Shown in pieces: positions 43,785 through 57,165 of a stretch of DNA of 64,000 nucleotides (within the stretch, counting starts at the first letter, position 1; every line of letters starts with the position of its first letter). The translations under genes and the position numbers were made by a program. The notes under the pieces are model-generated. The model saw only the letters and a program-made list of their open reading frames with translations. It had not been told where the DNA came from and ran no database searches. Source of the DNA: Platanthera guangdongensis (Eukaryota; Streptophyta; Magnoliopsida; Asparagales; Orchidaceae); NCBI GenBank assembly GCA_039583875.1, contig CM077151.1:119141519-119205518 (forward strand). Reading direction: 5' to 3'.

Positions 43785-45222
43785 TGTTGGAACACCCTAT
43801 TACTAATTTGGGTCAGGATCACTATGTCTCTAGGAATCTTTTCTTGACCTTCTGTATAGCTTAATAGGTCAATTAGAATTGAGTCTAAGGGTTAGAAGTC
43901 TAGGATTGGAAGCTGCCCTGAAGACCAAGTTTTTTAGACTGGAGACTAAGTCTGATCGTCGAGCTCAGCACGACGATTCGTCGAACTCAGATCGACGATC
44001 GTCGAGCTCAACTTCGACAGATCGTCGAGCTCCACTCGACGATCGCTGAGCTCAACTTCATAATATCGTCGAACTCCATTCGACGATCGGTGAGCTCAGC
44101 TCGACGATTTTGACTCTGCTTTGGATCTTTATCTCTGAGCTCAGCTCGACGATAGCAGAGCTCAGATCGACGATTTTGGTTAACTTCCAGAATTCAAATT
44201 CAAATCAGACAGGAGTTATTCTGCAATTAATTCAGAGATTTGCTAGCCGTTTTCATTTATTTCTGGACCAAGTTTCAAGGGATATTTCAAGGAATAATTC
44301 TGTGGACTTTCCTCCAGAAGAGATTATGCAATTAAGGATGCAATCAATGCAGACCAACGGCTATCTTTGACAGAGAATGATATTCTATTCTGGAACAGAG
44401 AATAAAAGACAGAATGTTTTTTGAATCAACAGAGATTAACAAGAAGAGAACACACAATACAGAGTATAGAGACTCTTTCAAAATCTTCTGTCAAAAAGAA
44501 TTCTGAAGAACACTCATCAAAGAGATCAAGCTTTCAAAATCTCTTCATCTTTCAAAGTGTTCAAGGCCAACATCATTTCAAGACTCCAGACACTCAACAT
44601 TCCAGCCATTGCTGAAACCATCTATTGCTGGAGTTCTACCTTTGAAGGCCTATCACCCTCAGCAAAGCTTTTCTTCCTGAAGATTTCAAGGATTCAGGGG
44701 GAGCTTTGACATCAATCCACATAGTCTTCTCAGTTCTTTGAGAAAGAGAAGACTGCCATCACTCTCTCACCCCCAGTTTATAAAGGGTTTCTCAAACTCC
44801 CTTCAAAAGTTTGAATCTGGTTTTTGAGCACCTTGTCAAAAGCTCATTGGTGGCAAGACACCTGATCAAAAAATCTGCTTTGGTTTTTGAGCACCTTATC
44901 AAAAGCTCATTGGTGCCCAGGACACCTGATCAACTCATCCTGCAGTGGATTCCTACCTAGGGTGGTAGAAGAGTGGATGTACCCAAGTTTGGGGAACCAC
45001 TATATTTCCTTGTGTCCTCTGGCTCTGCTTGTTTACTTTTTGTTTCTGGCCTTGATTTGTCTGTGCTTAGTTTTTGCATAGCTTAGTTCTGTGATTAGAT
45101 TTACATTTGCTTCCCTGCTCACACTTATTACAACAATTATTGTAAAAGTTTTTAAAAGTACTAAAACACCATATACTCTATTCACCCCCCTCTAGAGTAT
45201 ATCAGATCTAGTTGCACTTTCA
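43785..45222 (+). repeat. 3' LTR of copia element D
   Basis: A 1,438-bp LTR nearly identical to the 5' copy; differences I noticed include 43923 (A for T), the small indel near 44332 and scattered transitions. The motif array is at 43953-44184. It is followed by aactt and the continuing code of element E. Confidence 0.93.
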
Positions 45223-48028
45223 AACTTGTTTGTTCTTGCCAACAATTCTTATGTTGATCGTATGAGGGCCAATGATAGCGCTGCTATCTGGCATGAGAGG
45301 CTGGGGCATGTTGGCATGGACAAGCTGAAGGCGATGGCTAGTAGAAGTTTGGTGAAATGGTTGCCTAAGTTATCCTCCTTTGGTGACGGACATGTTTGTG
45401 CAGGCTGTCAATATGGTAAGGCACATCGCCTTCCGTTTGATAAATCACAAACAAGGAGCAAGTTACCATTGGAGTGCATTCATGGAGACTTAATGGGACC
45501 GACGGTTACTGCCAGCCTTGGAGAAAGCAGATACATGCTTGTCTTGATTGATTACTATTCAAGGTATACTTCGGTGTACTTCTTGAAGGAGAAGTCAGAA
45601 GCCTTCCGTTTGTTTGTGGACTTTAAGGAGTTGGTAGAAGGCCGGCTTGGCTTGCAAATCAAGAAGCCTAGAACAGACAACGGTGGTGAGTTTATCTCCT
45701 CCGAGTTTTCTAACTTCTGCAGGAAACACGGGATCCAACGGGACCTTACTTGTACTCACACTCCACAACAAAATGGAGTAACGGAGCGGAAGATCCATCA
45801 TCTGACAGAGACCTGCAAATACTGGCTTCATGCGAAATATATCCCAAGGTCCTTTTGGGCGGAGGGAATGTCTTGTGTTGCTTATGTCATCAACAGGATG
45901 CCGCTCAGCCCTATCAACATGAAGACTCTTATTGAGCTATTGCTGAAGGAGAAGCCGAGTGTTGGACAACTTAGGGTGTTCAGTTCAACTTGCGACGTGC
46001 ATGTCCCGGATGCTTCACCGACTAAGCTGGATGCAAAGGCAAGGAAGCTTGTCTTTGTTGGCTACGATGAGCGGAAGAAGGGATGGAAATGCATGGACCC
46101 TGTGACGAATAAGTTCGTGGTGTCAAGAGACGTTGTCTTTGACGAGCTGATGTCATATGGAGGTGTCTCGGTTGAGCTAACCGGAAGTAGCAAGGTTGAT
46201 GAAGCACCGGTGGTGGCTGCTGAAGGCTTGGAAGAGGAGCTTGTTGTTTCACCAGCAGCTCCTGTTGCTTCTAACTCCGAGGCTGAGCCTTATGGCTCAG
46301 GAAGCAGGGGGAGCACTGCTCAATGTTTTCCCCAAGTAGGAGTTGAGCCCGAAGAAGCAACGGAAGTCGTGAGCAAGGAGCCGACCCTTCGGAGATCGAA
46401 GAGGGTTGTTAAGCCACCGACTCGGTACTGTGATGGGAATGCAGTGAGCTTTGTCTCTGCTTCTTTGCAGGTCCTCTGGATGAGCGAGAGCCTGCAAACT
46501 TCGATGAGGCCACTGGAGTTAAGGAGTGGGAAGGTGCCATGAAAGAAGAGATTGATGCTCTGAAGAAGAATGAAACCTGGGACCTTGTGCCTAAGGTTGA
46601 TGGCATTACTCCGATTACTTGCAAGTGGGTGTATAAGTTGAAGAAGAAGGCTGATGAGAGCATTGATAGGTTCAAGGCTCGCCTGGTCGCTAGAGGATTC
46701 TCACAACAGTATGGAGAAGACTATGAGGAGACATTTAGTCCAGTTGCGAAGATGACTTCAGTAAGAGTTGTGATCGCCTTGGTTGCTAGCAAGGGATGGA
46801 GGTTGTGGCAACTCGATGTGAAGAATGCCTTTCTTTACGGAGAGATTGACAAGGACATCTTTATGGATCAGCCGCTTGGTTTTGTCTCTGAAAAGCATCC
46901 GGACTATGTCTGCAAACTCAGGAAGACTCTCTATGGGTTGAAGCAAGCTCCTAGAGCGTGGTATGGGAAGATTGCAGAGTACTTGCAATTCTGTGGGTAC
47001 CTTGCTTCTAACTTGGATTCAAGCTTGTTCGTTAAGAAGAAGGGGGAGCTACAAGTCTTGGTCCTACTGTATGTGGATGACATGATCATCACAGGGAATT
47101 CGGAGGGGGAAGTAGCAAGGCTCAGGGCTGAGCTTGCTATACGCTTCGAGATGAAAGACTTGGGAGAGCTGCATCACTTTCTCGGTCTTGAGGTGGAGAG
47201 GAAGGAGTGCGGGATTCTCATTTGCCAGAAAGGGTATGCAGATCGCATTGTGAAGCGGTTCGGCATGGGCGAAGGGAAGAAGTGCTCTACTCCACTTGAA
47301 CCTGGGCTGAAGCTTCGACGAGATGAGGGAAGGGTTCTTTATGATCCCTCGGTGTTCAGGGCTCTTGTTGGGAGCTTGCTTTACCTGACGATTACAAGGC
47401 CGGACATTGCTTATGTTGTTCGCCGAGTAAGTCGGTTTATGGCTGAACCAAGGAAATCTCATCTAGTGGCAGCAAAGGGTATTCTGAAGTATGTCAAGGC
47501 GAATTCTGACATGGGACTCCTCTATGGAAGGGACTCAGAGTTTGCTTTGCTTGGGTACACGGATGCTGACTATGGAGGTGATTCGGATGATCAGAGGTCT
47601 ATTTCAGGTTACGTGTTCACTTGCGGTTCAGCTAGCATCTCGTGGTGTAGCAAGTAGCAGGATTCGGTGTCCGTCTCAACTATGTAGGCAGAGTATAAGG
47701 CTTCGGCCTTAGCTGCTCGGGATGCCAGCTGGTTGATGAGGCTTATAGAGGATGTTCATGAAGAAGTACAAGGGCCAACTTTACTCCAGGGTGACAATGA
47801 AGAGTGCTCTCAAACTGGTTAACAATGCAGTGTGTCACGCCAGGACCAAGCATATAGAGATTGATCACCATTTCATTAGGGAGAAGGTGTTGGAAGGATC
47901 TCTGCTGGTCGGGCATGTTCGGAGTGAAGATAATCTTGCTGACATCTTCACAAAGCCACTGTCGAAGGGGCCCTTTGAGCGCTTGCGCAACTTTCTGGGC
48001 TTGGTCACCACTTCCCACTTCAAGGGAG
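45223..48028 (+). pseudogene. Integrase, RT and RNase H of element E (3' piece)
   Basis: After D the frame of E resumes: IWHERLGHVGMDKLKAM and CAGCQYGKAHRLPF (zinc-binding part), LIDYYSRYTSVYFL, RTDNGGEF and TPQQNGVTERK (integrase), then RT with LWQLDVKNAFLYGE and the catalytic YVDDMIITG (about 47070), and RNase H with YTDADYGGDSDDQRSISG. A frame change occurs between about 46440 and 46500 at the integrase-RT linker, close to TTTGCAGGTCC. TAG codons at 47655-47657 and 47685-47687 and a later frame change break RNase H. The end IFTKPLSKGPFERLR...GEC is followed by the polypurine tract. Confidence 0.88.
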
Positions 48029-48030
48029 AG
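48021..48030 (+). other. Polypurine tract of element E
   Basis: CAAGGGAGAG lies directly before the 3' LTR start TGTTGAAATT and partly overlaps the end of the coding region. Confidence 0.75.
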
Positions 48031-49358
48031 TGTTGAAATTTGTGAAGTGGAAGTGGTTGACGGGACAGGCCGGGCGGCCTGGGCGGACAGCGTTGGCGGA
48101 CTAGGCGGACAGGGCGGACTGCGGTGTGCGGCCTGGTGGAAAGTCTAGTGGAAGCTGGTTGTTCTTCTGTGCGGATTGTACGGGTGAAGTCCGCGGACTG
48201 TGCGGCCTTCTATCTGCGGTTAAGACGGTGGCTATTGGTTTAGCTAAGGAGCGGCCTGAGCCGATAGAGGCTTGCGGACTGGTGCATTGCTCAGTGGCCG
48301 CGGTGCAAGCTTGTGTTGATTGGCAGTTTGGCTCATATCCGCTGGAAGCTTACAGACTAGTGCGTCCGCGATATGGGCTATTACGGACTGGGATTAGAGC
48401 TTGCCTGAGGCCTTGTCGAGCTCTGGTGTTACAGCAGGTGCCATGCTGTGGAGGTCAATTGGCAGACTGGTGTGTGGAGTCCGGGAGATGACGGCTGCGT
48501 TGAGCAGGTGTGCGAGTAGCCTACGGATTGCTGGCGGTCTGTGCTAGGGTGTTTGGCGGACGGGAGTTTATGTCCGCCATGCTCGCATTGGCATTTTATG
48601 GTTTTGGACTTGGTCACACTCTGTGCCAAGACCATGGTGTCCGCAGTATCTGCCAAGTCCGCTGTTGACCGGACACACTGATGCTATCTGCCTTTGGTAG
48701 TGGACTTGTGGCGGATTGAGGCTTGAGTCTTGCGGACTACCTCGGGTTTGTGCGGACAGACATTGAAGGGGGTTGCTGTCCTGCAGTGGCTGGGGGCTTT
48801 GCAGGATGATGCCTTGTGACTTTGGTCAAGTACTTGGAAGTTGTGCGGTCTCTGCAGATTCAGCTGGAGGTCGCTCTGCGGCTTGTCAGTTCTGTTTCAT
48901 CTTTGCCAGCTTCAATAACCTGTCTGCCGGTCTTAGGCGGGTAGGCGGGTGTTCCTCAGTCCATCAGCAGGAGGCGAATAACGGTGTGTCCGCGCGGCCT
49001 CGCGGCTTCGGCAGACTCCGTGGCTATTCGGCGGATTGCAGCTTAAGTTCGGGCGATCTCAGCGGACTCGGCGACCTCGGCAACCTCGGCGGTCTCGGCG
49101 GACTCCGGTGATGTCCGCCCGGCTTGTTTTTGGTGCTTTCTGGTTACAGCTGTTTGTACTAGCGAAATCATGTCTCGCTATGTATACCTCGCATTGTAAA
49201 GAAGTGAATATATAAAAGATCTGCTTGTGCTTCCATTGTTTGTTGGGATTAGCCTTGTTCCTTGGTTTTCCGCTGGTTCAACGTGAGAACTGGGTAGTGC
49301 CGAAGATATTAATTTAGTGTTTGGGCTACCTTGCTGACCACATTGAGAAAATTTAACA
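48031..49358 (+). repeat. 3' LTR of copia element E, with internal deletion
   Basis: The copy is about 345 bp shorter than the 5' LTR. The missing part, at about 48817 between GCCTTGT and GACTTTGGTC, corresponds to the end of the GCGGACT array, the TATA box and the start of R in the 5' LTR. Outside the deletion the copies differ by a few per cent. Confidence 0.85.
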
Positions 49359-49363
49359 ATTAT

Positions 49364-51110
49364 GTCATCAACATATATTTGGACTAGGATAATCTTTCCT
49401 TTGGATTCCCTAAGGAATAAAGTCTTGTCTATTTTCCCCCTTGAGAATTTATTTTTAATGAGGAAAGTAGACAGGATTTCATACCAAGCCCTTGGGGCTT
49501 GTTTCAACCCATACAAAGCTTTCCTAAGTCTATAGACATAGTAGGATTGAGTAGATCAACAAAACCTGAGGGCTGTTCTACATAGACCTCCTCTTTTAAG
49601 TCTCCATTTAAGAATGCAGACTTAACATCCATCTGGAACACTTTGAAGCCTTGATATTCTGCATAGGCTAGAAATAGCCTGGTAGCTTCCAGCCTTGCCA
49701 CTGGGGCAAAAGTCTGATCAAAGTCTATGCCCTCCTCCTATCTGTATCCTTTGACAACTAGTCTTGCCTTGTTCTTTACTATGATCCCACTCTCATCAAG
49801 CTTGTTTCTATAAATCCACTTTGTCCTTATGACATTGTGGCCCTTTGGTTTTAAAACCAAATCCCAGACCTTGCACCTTCTGAATTGATTAAACTCCTCC
49901 TGCATAGCTTCAATCCAGTGAGGGTCTTGTATTGCTTCTTCAAATCTCTTGGGTTCCACTTGAGATAAGAAGCTAGAGCAAAGAACTGTGTTCAAGTTCC
50001 TGCTCCTTGTTTGTACTCCTTGTCTTGGATCACCAATGATCTGGTGTGCAGGATGATCCTTCAACTGTCTAACTGCTGGAGGTAATCTATCAGCAGTTTG
50101 ACCTTCTCCAATCTCTTCATTATGCTGCACCTCATGGTCTTCATCAGCTTCTTGAGTGTCTTGTACTCCCCCTGGACAACAACTACCATTTTCCACATCC
50201 TGCTTTGCAGTTGGATCTTCTCTAATAGTATGCTGGTCCACCTTCTGCTGTATACCTGTGGAGCTACAAGAACTACTTGGCAACTCATTGTTAATAAGTG
50301 TAGTTTCATCAAAGATGACATGAAGTGACTCTTCTACAACTTGAGTAGCCAAATTGTAGACCATATAAGCCTTACTATTGTTGCTGTAACCAACAAATAT
50401 CCCATCTTGGGATTTGGCAGCAAACTTAGTTATGTGAGATTTGCCATTGTTAAGCACATAACATTTGCAACCAAAGATCCTAAAATAGGATAAGTTTGGT
50501 TTTCTGCCCTTCATAACCTCATAGGGTGTCTTTTTGTGGCTTTTGGTGATGGAAGCCCTATTGAGCACATGACATGCCATGTTTACTGCCTCAGCTCAGA
50601 AATATTCTGGGAGAGAAGTATCACTCAATAGTGTTCTTCCAGCCTCAATCAATGTCCTATTCTTTCTCTCAGCAATGCCATTTTGCTGTGGTGTTCTAGG
50701 TGAGGAGAATTCCTGAAGAATCCCAAATTCTTCACACAGCCTTGTCATACTTTCAGATTGGAATTCAGTTCCATGGTCACTTCTGATTTTGACGACTGAA
50801 CTATCTAATTAATTCTGAATTTGTTTGACAAAATTGTCGAAGACCTTTGGGGTTTCAGATTTCTGTCTCAGAAAGAATACCCATGAGAATCTAGAATAGT
50901 CATCTACAACCATAAAAGTGTAGACCTTCCTACCTAGGCTCTGAACTGGCATAGGACCAAATAAATCCATATGTAAGAGGTACAAGCACCTCACTGAATC
51001 CTTGGTTTCAAGGCTATGAAAGGTGGATCTAGTCTGCTTGCCTTTTTGACAAGCTGAACATATTCCATTCTTATAACACTTAACTTGAGGACAATTCCTC
51101 ACTAACTATT
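49364..51110 (-). pseudogene. Integrase and RT of element C
   Basis: Minus strand, in coding order: zinc-binding CSACQKGKQTRSTF, integrase core with MVVDDYSRFSWVFFLRQKSE, IRSDHGTEF and TPQQNGIAERKNRT, the linker with YFRIFGCKCYVLN, then RT with [19 protein letters not shown] and the catalytic IYVDDII, where element E interrupts it. The product would be the copia integrase and the first half of RT. Stops at about 50805, 50597 and 49738 and a frame change near 49520 show decay. Confidence 0.88.
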
Positions 51111-52950
51111 TACTAAAGAGTTGGCCAATTTTCTTGTAGTTAAGATGGACTAGCCTCTTGTGCCATTTGACACAATAGGAGACTTTCTCATCAGCCACAA
51201 GACAGATAGGAGAATTCTTATTCTCACACACAAAATCTACGCAATACACATTTCTTTTTCTATAGCCACAATCTCCTACTCTTTCTGAAGTCTGTTTTCC
51301 AGACTTTTAATCTGATCATTTTTGAAAGTGATTGTTCTCATTTGAATAACATTTATGTTCTTCAATTTGGCAATCTCGTTCATCTTTTGATCCAGCAGCT
51401 TCTCTGAATCAGATGCAGTCAACTTAAGAGATGAAAATTCCATAGCCTGATTTTTAGCCAGGTTTTTGCTTCTCTTAAGTGCCTGCAATAAATCTCCATA
51501 TTCATCTATCAGCTGATGAATATCTCCTTCAAATTCAGACCCATCTTCATCTCTCGATGGAGATGCATCTGATTCTGACCCAGTGAAGTAATCAGAATCT
51601 ACAGATACACTTTTTACCTTACTGGGGACAGGCTGATCCTGACACTGGTCTTCATCAGACACTGCCATCAGTCCTTTGCCTTAATGGCCTTCCTGCTCAC
51701 AGATAGAATCCAGTAATTGCATGAACTCATCCTCTTCTTCTGCAAACAAACCAATATATGCCTCAGCCTCAGATTCAGATTCTAAAGTTGATTGATCTGT
51801 TAAACTTTTCTCTTTCTCAGCAACAATGGATTTCTCCTTCTTTCTCTTGTGCTGAGACTTTTTCTATTAGCAGACTCTTTCCTTTTGTCTGCACAGTCAG
51901 CCACAATATGTCCAGCTTTGTTGCAGCAATAGCATATAATCTTGGATGTAGTTAACTTGCTAGGCTTTGTCCCATTCCTGTCCTTCCTGGATGATTTCCT
52001 CTCCAAATAATAGTCATCCTTGGACTGAGATGAAGATGGCTTTGACTTCTACTGCTTTTTCTTTAAGAACCTCTGGAACTGTCTTGTGAATGCTGCAAAG
52101 TCTTCATCAGAATTACTGTTATCTGTACTGTGATTATTAGAATTTTCTGAAATCACTTCTGCATCTTTCTTAGGAGATGATGGAGACATTCTCCTATTCT
52201 TCCTTGTGGCTTCTACCTTGAAGGCCACTGACTTTTCTCTATAGTCACCCTTTGTATTTTCTCTTCCTCCTTTCTAGCTAACAGCTGCATCTCATAAGAT
52301 AGCAATTTTCCAAACAGTATTGGAGGAGAAATCTCACCCTATCTGGCCACTTCCCTTATGGCACAGAACTTAGTATCCCAATCCTTAGTCAAAGACCTAA
52401 GGAATTTGTCATTCAGCTCATAAATACTGAATATTCTTCCATAAGACATTAGTTCATTGACAATTCTATAGAACTTCTTATAACATTCAGTTATACTTTC
52501 AGACTTGGCTTGTCTGAAACTTTCATATTCTTGATTAAGCATAGACTTTCTATCTTGCCTAACCTCTTCAGAACCCTCCATGTAGACAATCAATGTGTCC
52601 CACATCTCCTTGGAGGTTTTGCAGTGAATTAGATTGTGGAATGTTGAATCATCAATGATACTTACTATAATGTTCTGAGCTCTTTTATCCATTGTAGCCA
52701 AGATGATCTCATCCTTAGTCATCTCTGAGAAATCCTTTGGAATTCTTTGATTGGCATCAAGAACAGAAATCTTCATTGGAACATATGGTCCTTCCTTAAC
52801 TGTTATGTAAATTCTAGGATCAGATGTCTCCATAAATAATCTGACCCTTTCCTTCCATATTCCAAATATTTCTTTCCTGCAGATGGGCAATTTCATTGAA
52901 CCAAGTTCTTTATGGTTTTCTCCTGAACCTATCTTCTTGATCTTAATTCT
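51111..52950 (-). pseudogene. gag of element C; protease region not found
   Basis: An ATG at 52896 opens 185 codons of copia Gag (MKLPICRKEIFGIWKERVRL). A broken stretch follows to a CCHC finger CYCCNKAGHIVADC (about 51930), then an acidic, coiled-coil-like C-terminal part (51668-51276). Integrase begins soon after. The protease active site (WYLDSGCS in D) does not appear between gag and integrase, so that part seems deleted. Many stops are present between 52340 and 52010. Confidence 0.82.
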
Positions 52951-52998
52951 GCCTTACAGATCTCACTCAGACTGTTAAGTCTAACTTTGAGTAACTTC

Positions 52999-53010
52999 GC
53001 TTTGATACCA
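52999..53010 (-). other. Primer-binding site of element C
   Basis: The minus strand reads TGGTATCAAAGC two bases after the 5' LTR end, matching the copia initiator-Met site. Confidence 0.8.
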
Positions 53011-53182
53011 CTTGAAAGAATTAGTTCCTAAACACCTAGAGGGGGGGGGTGAATAGGTGTAATTCCTTTTTCTTCTAAGGCAGAATATTTATTCAGTTAA
53101 TTAATCAGAAACAATTAATTTAATAGCTAACAAAACACAGAATTCACAGAATCACACAATCACAGATTGCACACAGTTTTTA

Positions 53183-55497
53183 TGTAACACCCCCTATCCG
53201 TCGCATAGCATATAACAGTAGGTCTGGCCGGGGCCCGATGTCATATACCACAGACAGATCGGGTGGTTACTCATGGAAACCATCCAACCAATCTTAACGT
53301 CCTACACAGAGCATTCTAGCGGAAGCAGTTTAATTAGTTGCAATAAAGAACCCAGCACAAAAACATGAATGTCCACTAATACCAAATAGGAATGTTGTAC
53401 ATACACAAGTACAGGCCTTAAGGCCTTACAAAATTGTTCACTTCATATTACATGTTTTACAAACCACGGCACGCAGGCCGGTCATACATGAATAAAAGCA
53501 GTAAACACTCCAATTAGGCCTTCGAGGGCCGGCTTCGCAAATTGGGCTTTAGCCCGCTATTGACCGCTTGGTACAGTAGCACCTGCAAGCAATAAACCAC
53601 CGCACGGTGGCAAAACAAGGCAACGGTCAGCAATGCTGACCAAATAATAACTATACCGCCCCCAGCTCGGGGCGGCGATGCTCCTTCCCTGCATTTCATT
53701 AGCATAAGCGAGCAATATAGCAATATTCATTTCATCACAGACGTTGGCTCGCACGGCCACACGCCCCGTGCTCTCAGGGCACATTCTCGGTGAACTGGTC
53801 GATGTCACGTCAATTAAAGCCATAGACATTCCGAACTCACCACCGCCACTTTGGCGGCCAAACCTATGAGCATTTTGTCTTCTTGGCCTGGGTCACGACA
53901 ATTTAAGCCATAAACCGCCGAAGACCCTAATCTATGCCAACGGCAAGTGCCATGTACCATTAGGTCTCTTTAACCGAACGACATAGAACGGGTACAGTTC
54001 CATCTAACCCGTGCTCACATCACAATGGCAATTTAAGCCATTTGTGCGGGTCAAACTTCTCCCGAGTCCCATTTCCGTCACATTTCACATAACCCGGTTA
54101 TGTTCAAGTTGGCTTTCAGGCCACCAAGTTGGCAGGATCACGCATCCGCCCAGTTTTCCGGGTGCACATTTGGGTTAATCCCCAAGGATCCCTATTGCAA
54201 TCTACCATATAGAAAACACGAAAAACAATCAATCGCACGGAGTCTTCTCCGACATTTATGCAATGCAACATCACCGATCCAGACCAACATGTCCGGATAG
54301 GCTTCACACATCATGCTTATGTCCATTCTCGCTTACGGACTCTACACAACGGGTACTTTACATATCTACCCGAAGGAACACCTCCAACTCAACGCAAACT
54401 CGCGAGAGCGGGCTTCCTATGAAAAGAAGGAGAGCTTCACATGCTCAAGAAGAGAATCGTTACCCTAGCGTTCTTCTTTGGCGCCATGGAAAAGTAAGCG
54501 GATGAAAAGCACCGCGCTCTCTTCGCCTCCGTGGATCCGAAGTCGGCTCGCGTTTTGGAGCTTCGAAGCTCCTCCAATGGCCGGATCTAGCTCCTTCTTC
54601 CTCCCTTGGCTCTCACCTCTCTCTTCACTTAGAAAGAGAACCACAGAAGTAAAAGTGAGGGTTTCAAAGGTCCAATCCCGGGTATATCCCATCAGGAACA
54701 ACCCCCAGTCGTTGGATCACCAATTAAAGAAACGAACGGCTTTGATTCGGGACTGAAAAGTACATTCTGGACCGAACACGGCCTGGCACACGCCCGTGTC
54801 CAGGGCCGTGTGCCTCATTTGCCATCAAAATCGACGCGCCTGGAACAACACACGGGCATCGAACACGCCCGTGTTCTACCTGACACGCCCGTGTTCCACC
54901 TGACACGGCCGTGTGGCCGGCCGTGTACCCCCATCGATTTATCTCGAAAATAACCCGAGAACTACACGGGTTCTAGGACACGCCTGTGTCCTTGCCCGTG
55001 TCTACCTCAACATGCCTGGGCTCCAGGCCGTGTACACGGTCTCGACACTCGACACTTCATCAAGCGAAGTTCGTCTACCTCACGATACGGCCTTGGACAC
55101 GCCCGTGTCCTAGGCCGTGTGCCTTGTTTCGACACATCGTCGAGCGAAATTCGTCGACTCCCCGGGACGAGTGTCGACACGGGTCGACACGCCCTGCGAC
55201 ACGCCCGTGTCGCAGGCCGTATGCCATGTCTCGACACTCCGTCGAGCGCAAAATGTCGACTTCGCGGGCTGAGTGTCGACACGGGTCGACACGCCCTGCA
55301 GACATGCCCGTGTCGCAGGCCGTGTGCACTGTCTCGACACAATGTAGAGAGAAAAATGTCGACTTCGACGGCTGAGTGTCGACACAAGCCTGATACGCCC
55401 TGGGACACGCCCGTGTCGCAGGCCGTGTGCCTCTTGCCAGAACACAAAACTGGCCCAAAACGTCACCCGTCGCTCTTTTGAGTTTCGGGGCGTTACA
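53183..55497 (-). mobile_element. Solo LTR S2 of a Tekay-like gypsy element
   Basis: A 2,315-bp LTR flanked by the exact duplication tttta (53178-53182 and 55498-55502). The other LTR of C holds the uninterrupted site at about 24146-24156, confirming the insertion. Ends TGTAACACCCCC and GGGGCGTTACA; the head shares the GGTCTGGCCGGGGCCC block with S1. No internal region or coding sequence remains. Orientation is assigned minus from the family. Confidence 0.92.
54780..55432 (-). promoter_or_regulatory. Palindrome array in solo LTR S2
   Basis: Dense GACACGCCCGTGTC-type units, often paired with GGCCGTGTG, alternate with TCGACACnnCGTCGAGCG and GTGTCGACACGGGTCGACAC units. A roughly 110-bp higher-order unit is repeated about three times between 55090 and 55430. 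GTGTCGACAC itself, the motif of copia element C, occurs here within a gypsy LTR. A TATA-like GGGATATACC on minus near 54681 is weak. Confidence 0.55.
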
Positions 55498-56399
55498 TTT
55501 TATAGTGGTTCCCCAAGGTCTGGGTACATCCACTTTCCCACTTCGCCTATCTAGCAGTGTGTTAGATTCGGCCTAACTTCTTTCCTTCACCTCAGATCCT
55601 CAGATCTTACAGCTTAGAACCCAAACAAGGCTCCTACAACTCAGAAGTCCACACTCCTATAGCTCAGGCAATCTGCCCTACCTCAGCCTTCAACAAGGCC
55701 TACAACTCAGAGATAACAATCTCCTACAACTCCAGGCTCACAGCCCTACCTCAGCCTTCAACAAGGCATACCACTCAGAGATCTAAATCTCCTACAACTC
55801 AGCCTTTATAAATCAGGCTTATAGCTCAGATCTTAATAAGATCCTACAAAAAATAGATTTAACAATGTATTTTACCACCACCCTGGTAGAGAGAGAAAGG
55901 ATGGATGGCTTCATGATCAGTTCTTGGAAGAATCTGATGGTAGAGAACAACCACTCTAAGCTTTCTTCAAAGCTTCTTGAATCTGAACTCAGTAGGGTTG
56001 AACTCCTTTGAAGTTGATCTTCAATCAGCTTCTTTCTTGAAATTAAGATCTCAATCTGAATCCTTCTTGGCAGACTGGTTCAGAATCTGCACTTGTGGAA
56101 CTTGTTGATATAAGTCCCTTTCTTCACTTCAATAGATGGAGCCCTCTCTCTCCAACTTCTTCTTAGATCTTCTGACGAAAATCTTCTTCTGTTTTTGTAA
56201 CTGTATATGTTTTCTTTTCTATATATATCAATCCTTTTATCTGTTGATGGAGAATGCCTTTATATAGACTTTCTCCATGGTAACTGGCTGATCCGGTTTC
56301 TAATAAACTTCTGATAGCTCTAACAGTTGCAGTAGACCGGTTGGTAATGGCAGCTGTCAAGTCATCCAGTCACTTCTTGAAACTCTGTCTTTGTCAGCA

Positions 56400-57012
56400 A
56401 AGTGTCGAGACTAAACTTCATCATGTGTCGACACAAGTAAACTAAGTGTCGACAGAAGCCTAGGTGGTGTCTACATAGCTTCCTTGGTGTTGACACTGCT
56501 TCACGACACAACATCTGTAGAATGTGTCGACACTAATTTTGTGTGTCGACACAATCACTTCTTCACTTTAAATTTGTTGAAACTCTGATGTGTGTCGATA
56601 CAAGTCCTGTGTGTCGACACAGTTGATGTCGATAAAGTCTTCTGTATGTCGGCATTGCCTCTGTGTGTCGACAAATTTGATGTCAACTAAACTTTCTCTT
56701 TGTGTCGACACTGCCTCTGTGTGTCGCCACAGTTGATGTAGAATAAGCTGCTCTGTGTGTCGATATTGCCTCTATATATCGACACAGTTGATGTCGACTA
56801 TGCTTCTCTATATGTCGACACTGCCTCTGTATGTCGACACAGTTTCTTCAGGTGTCGACACAGCTATTCCAAGTGTCGACACAATTAACTCGAAGTGTGG
56901 ACACAGCTTTTATCCAGTGTCGACACAATTAACTCCAAGTGTGGACACAGATTTTCTCCAGTGTCGACACAAGACTTCATAAGTGTCGACACATCTTCTT
57001 CTGGTGTCGACT
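56400..57012 (-). promoter_or_regulatory. GTGTCGACAC palindrome array, C 5' LTR
   Basis: This is the counterpart of the array at 25030-25625. Several units are degraded by single changes (for example TGTCGATA, TGTCGGCA and TGTCGCCA at 56590-56730), while the spacing is kept. In element sense it lies upstream of the TATA at 56268-56257. Confidence 0.7.
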
Positions 57013-57165
57013 CATGGACTTAGAAACTTTTTCCTGCATTCTTGCATTTTCTTAACCTGCACATATAAACTCAAAACAACATCAAATACACCTTGGTGCA
57101 TATCATTGAGTAAGGTGAGGATTCTTCAAATCTGGTACACATTTTCCAATGTACCCAACATCTGC

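Larger units (their letters stand above)
53013..57160 (-). repeat. 5' LTR of copia element C, split by solo LTR S2
   Basis: Without S2 and its duplicated tttta the LTR is 1,828 bp. Landmarks match the 3' LTR: G-run on plus 53041-53049 (nine bases against thirteen), TATA at 56257-56268 and the GTGTCGACAC array at 56400-57012. The array is slightly longer than in the 3' LTR because a roughly 30-bp unit is duplicated near 56920. Confidence 0.88.

Noticed and set aside
55007..55533. Overlapping ORFs of 118-152 codons on both strands
   Set aside because: They are translations of the palindrome array of S2, open in many frames because the units avoid stops; no domain is present.
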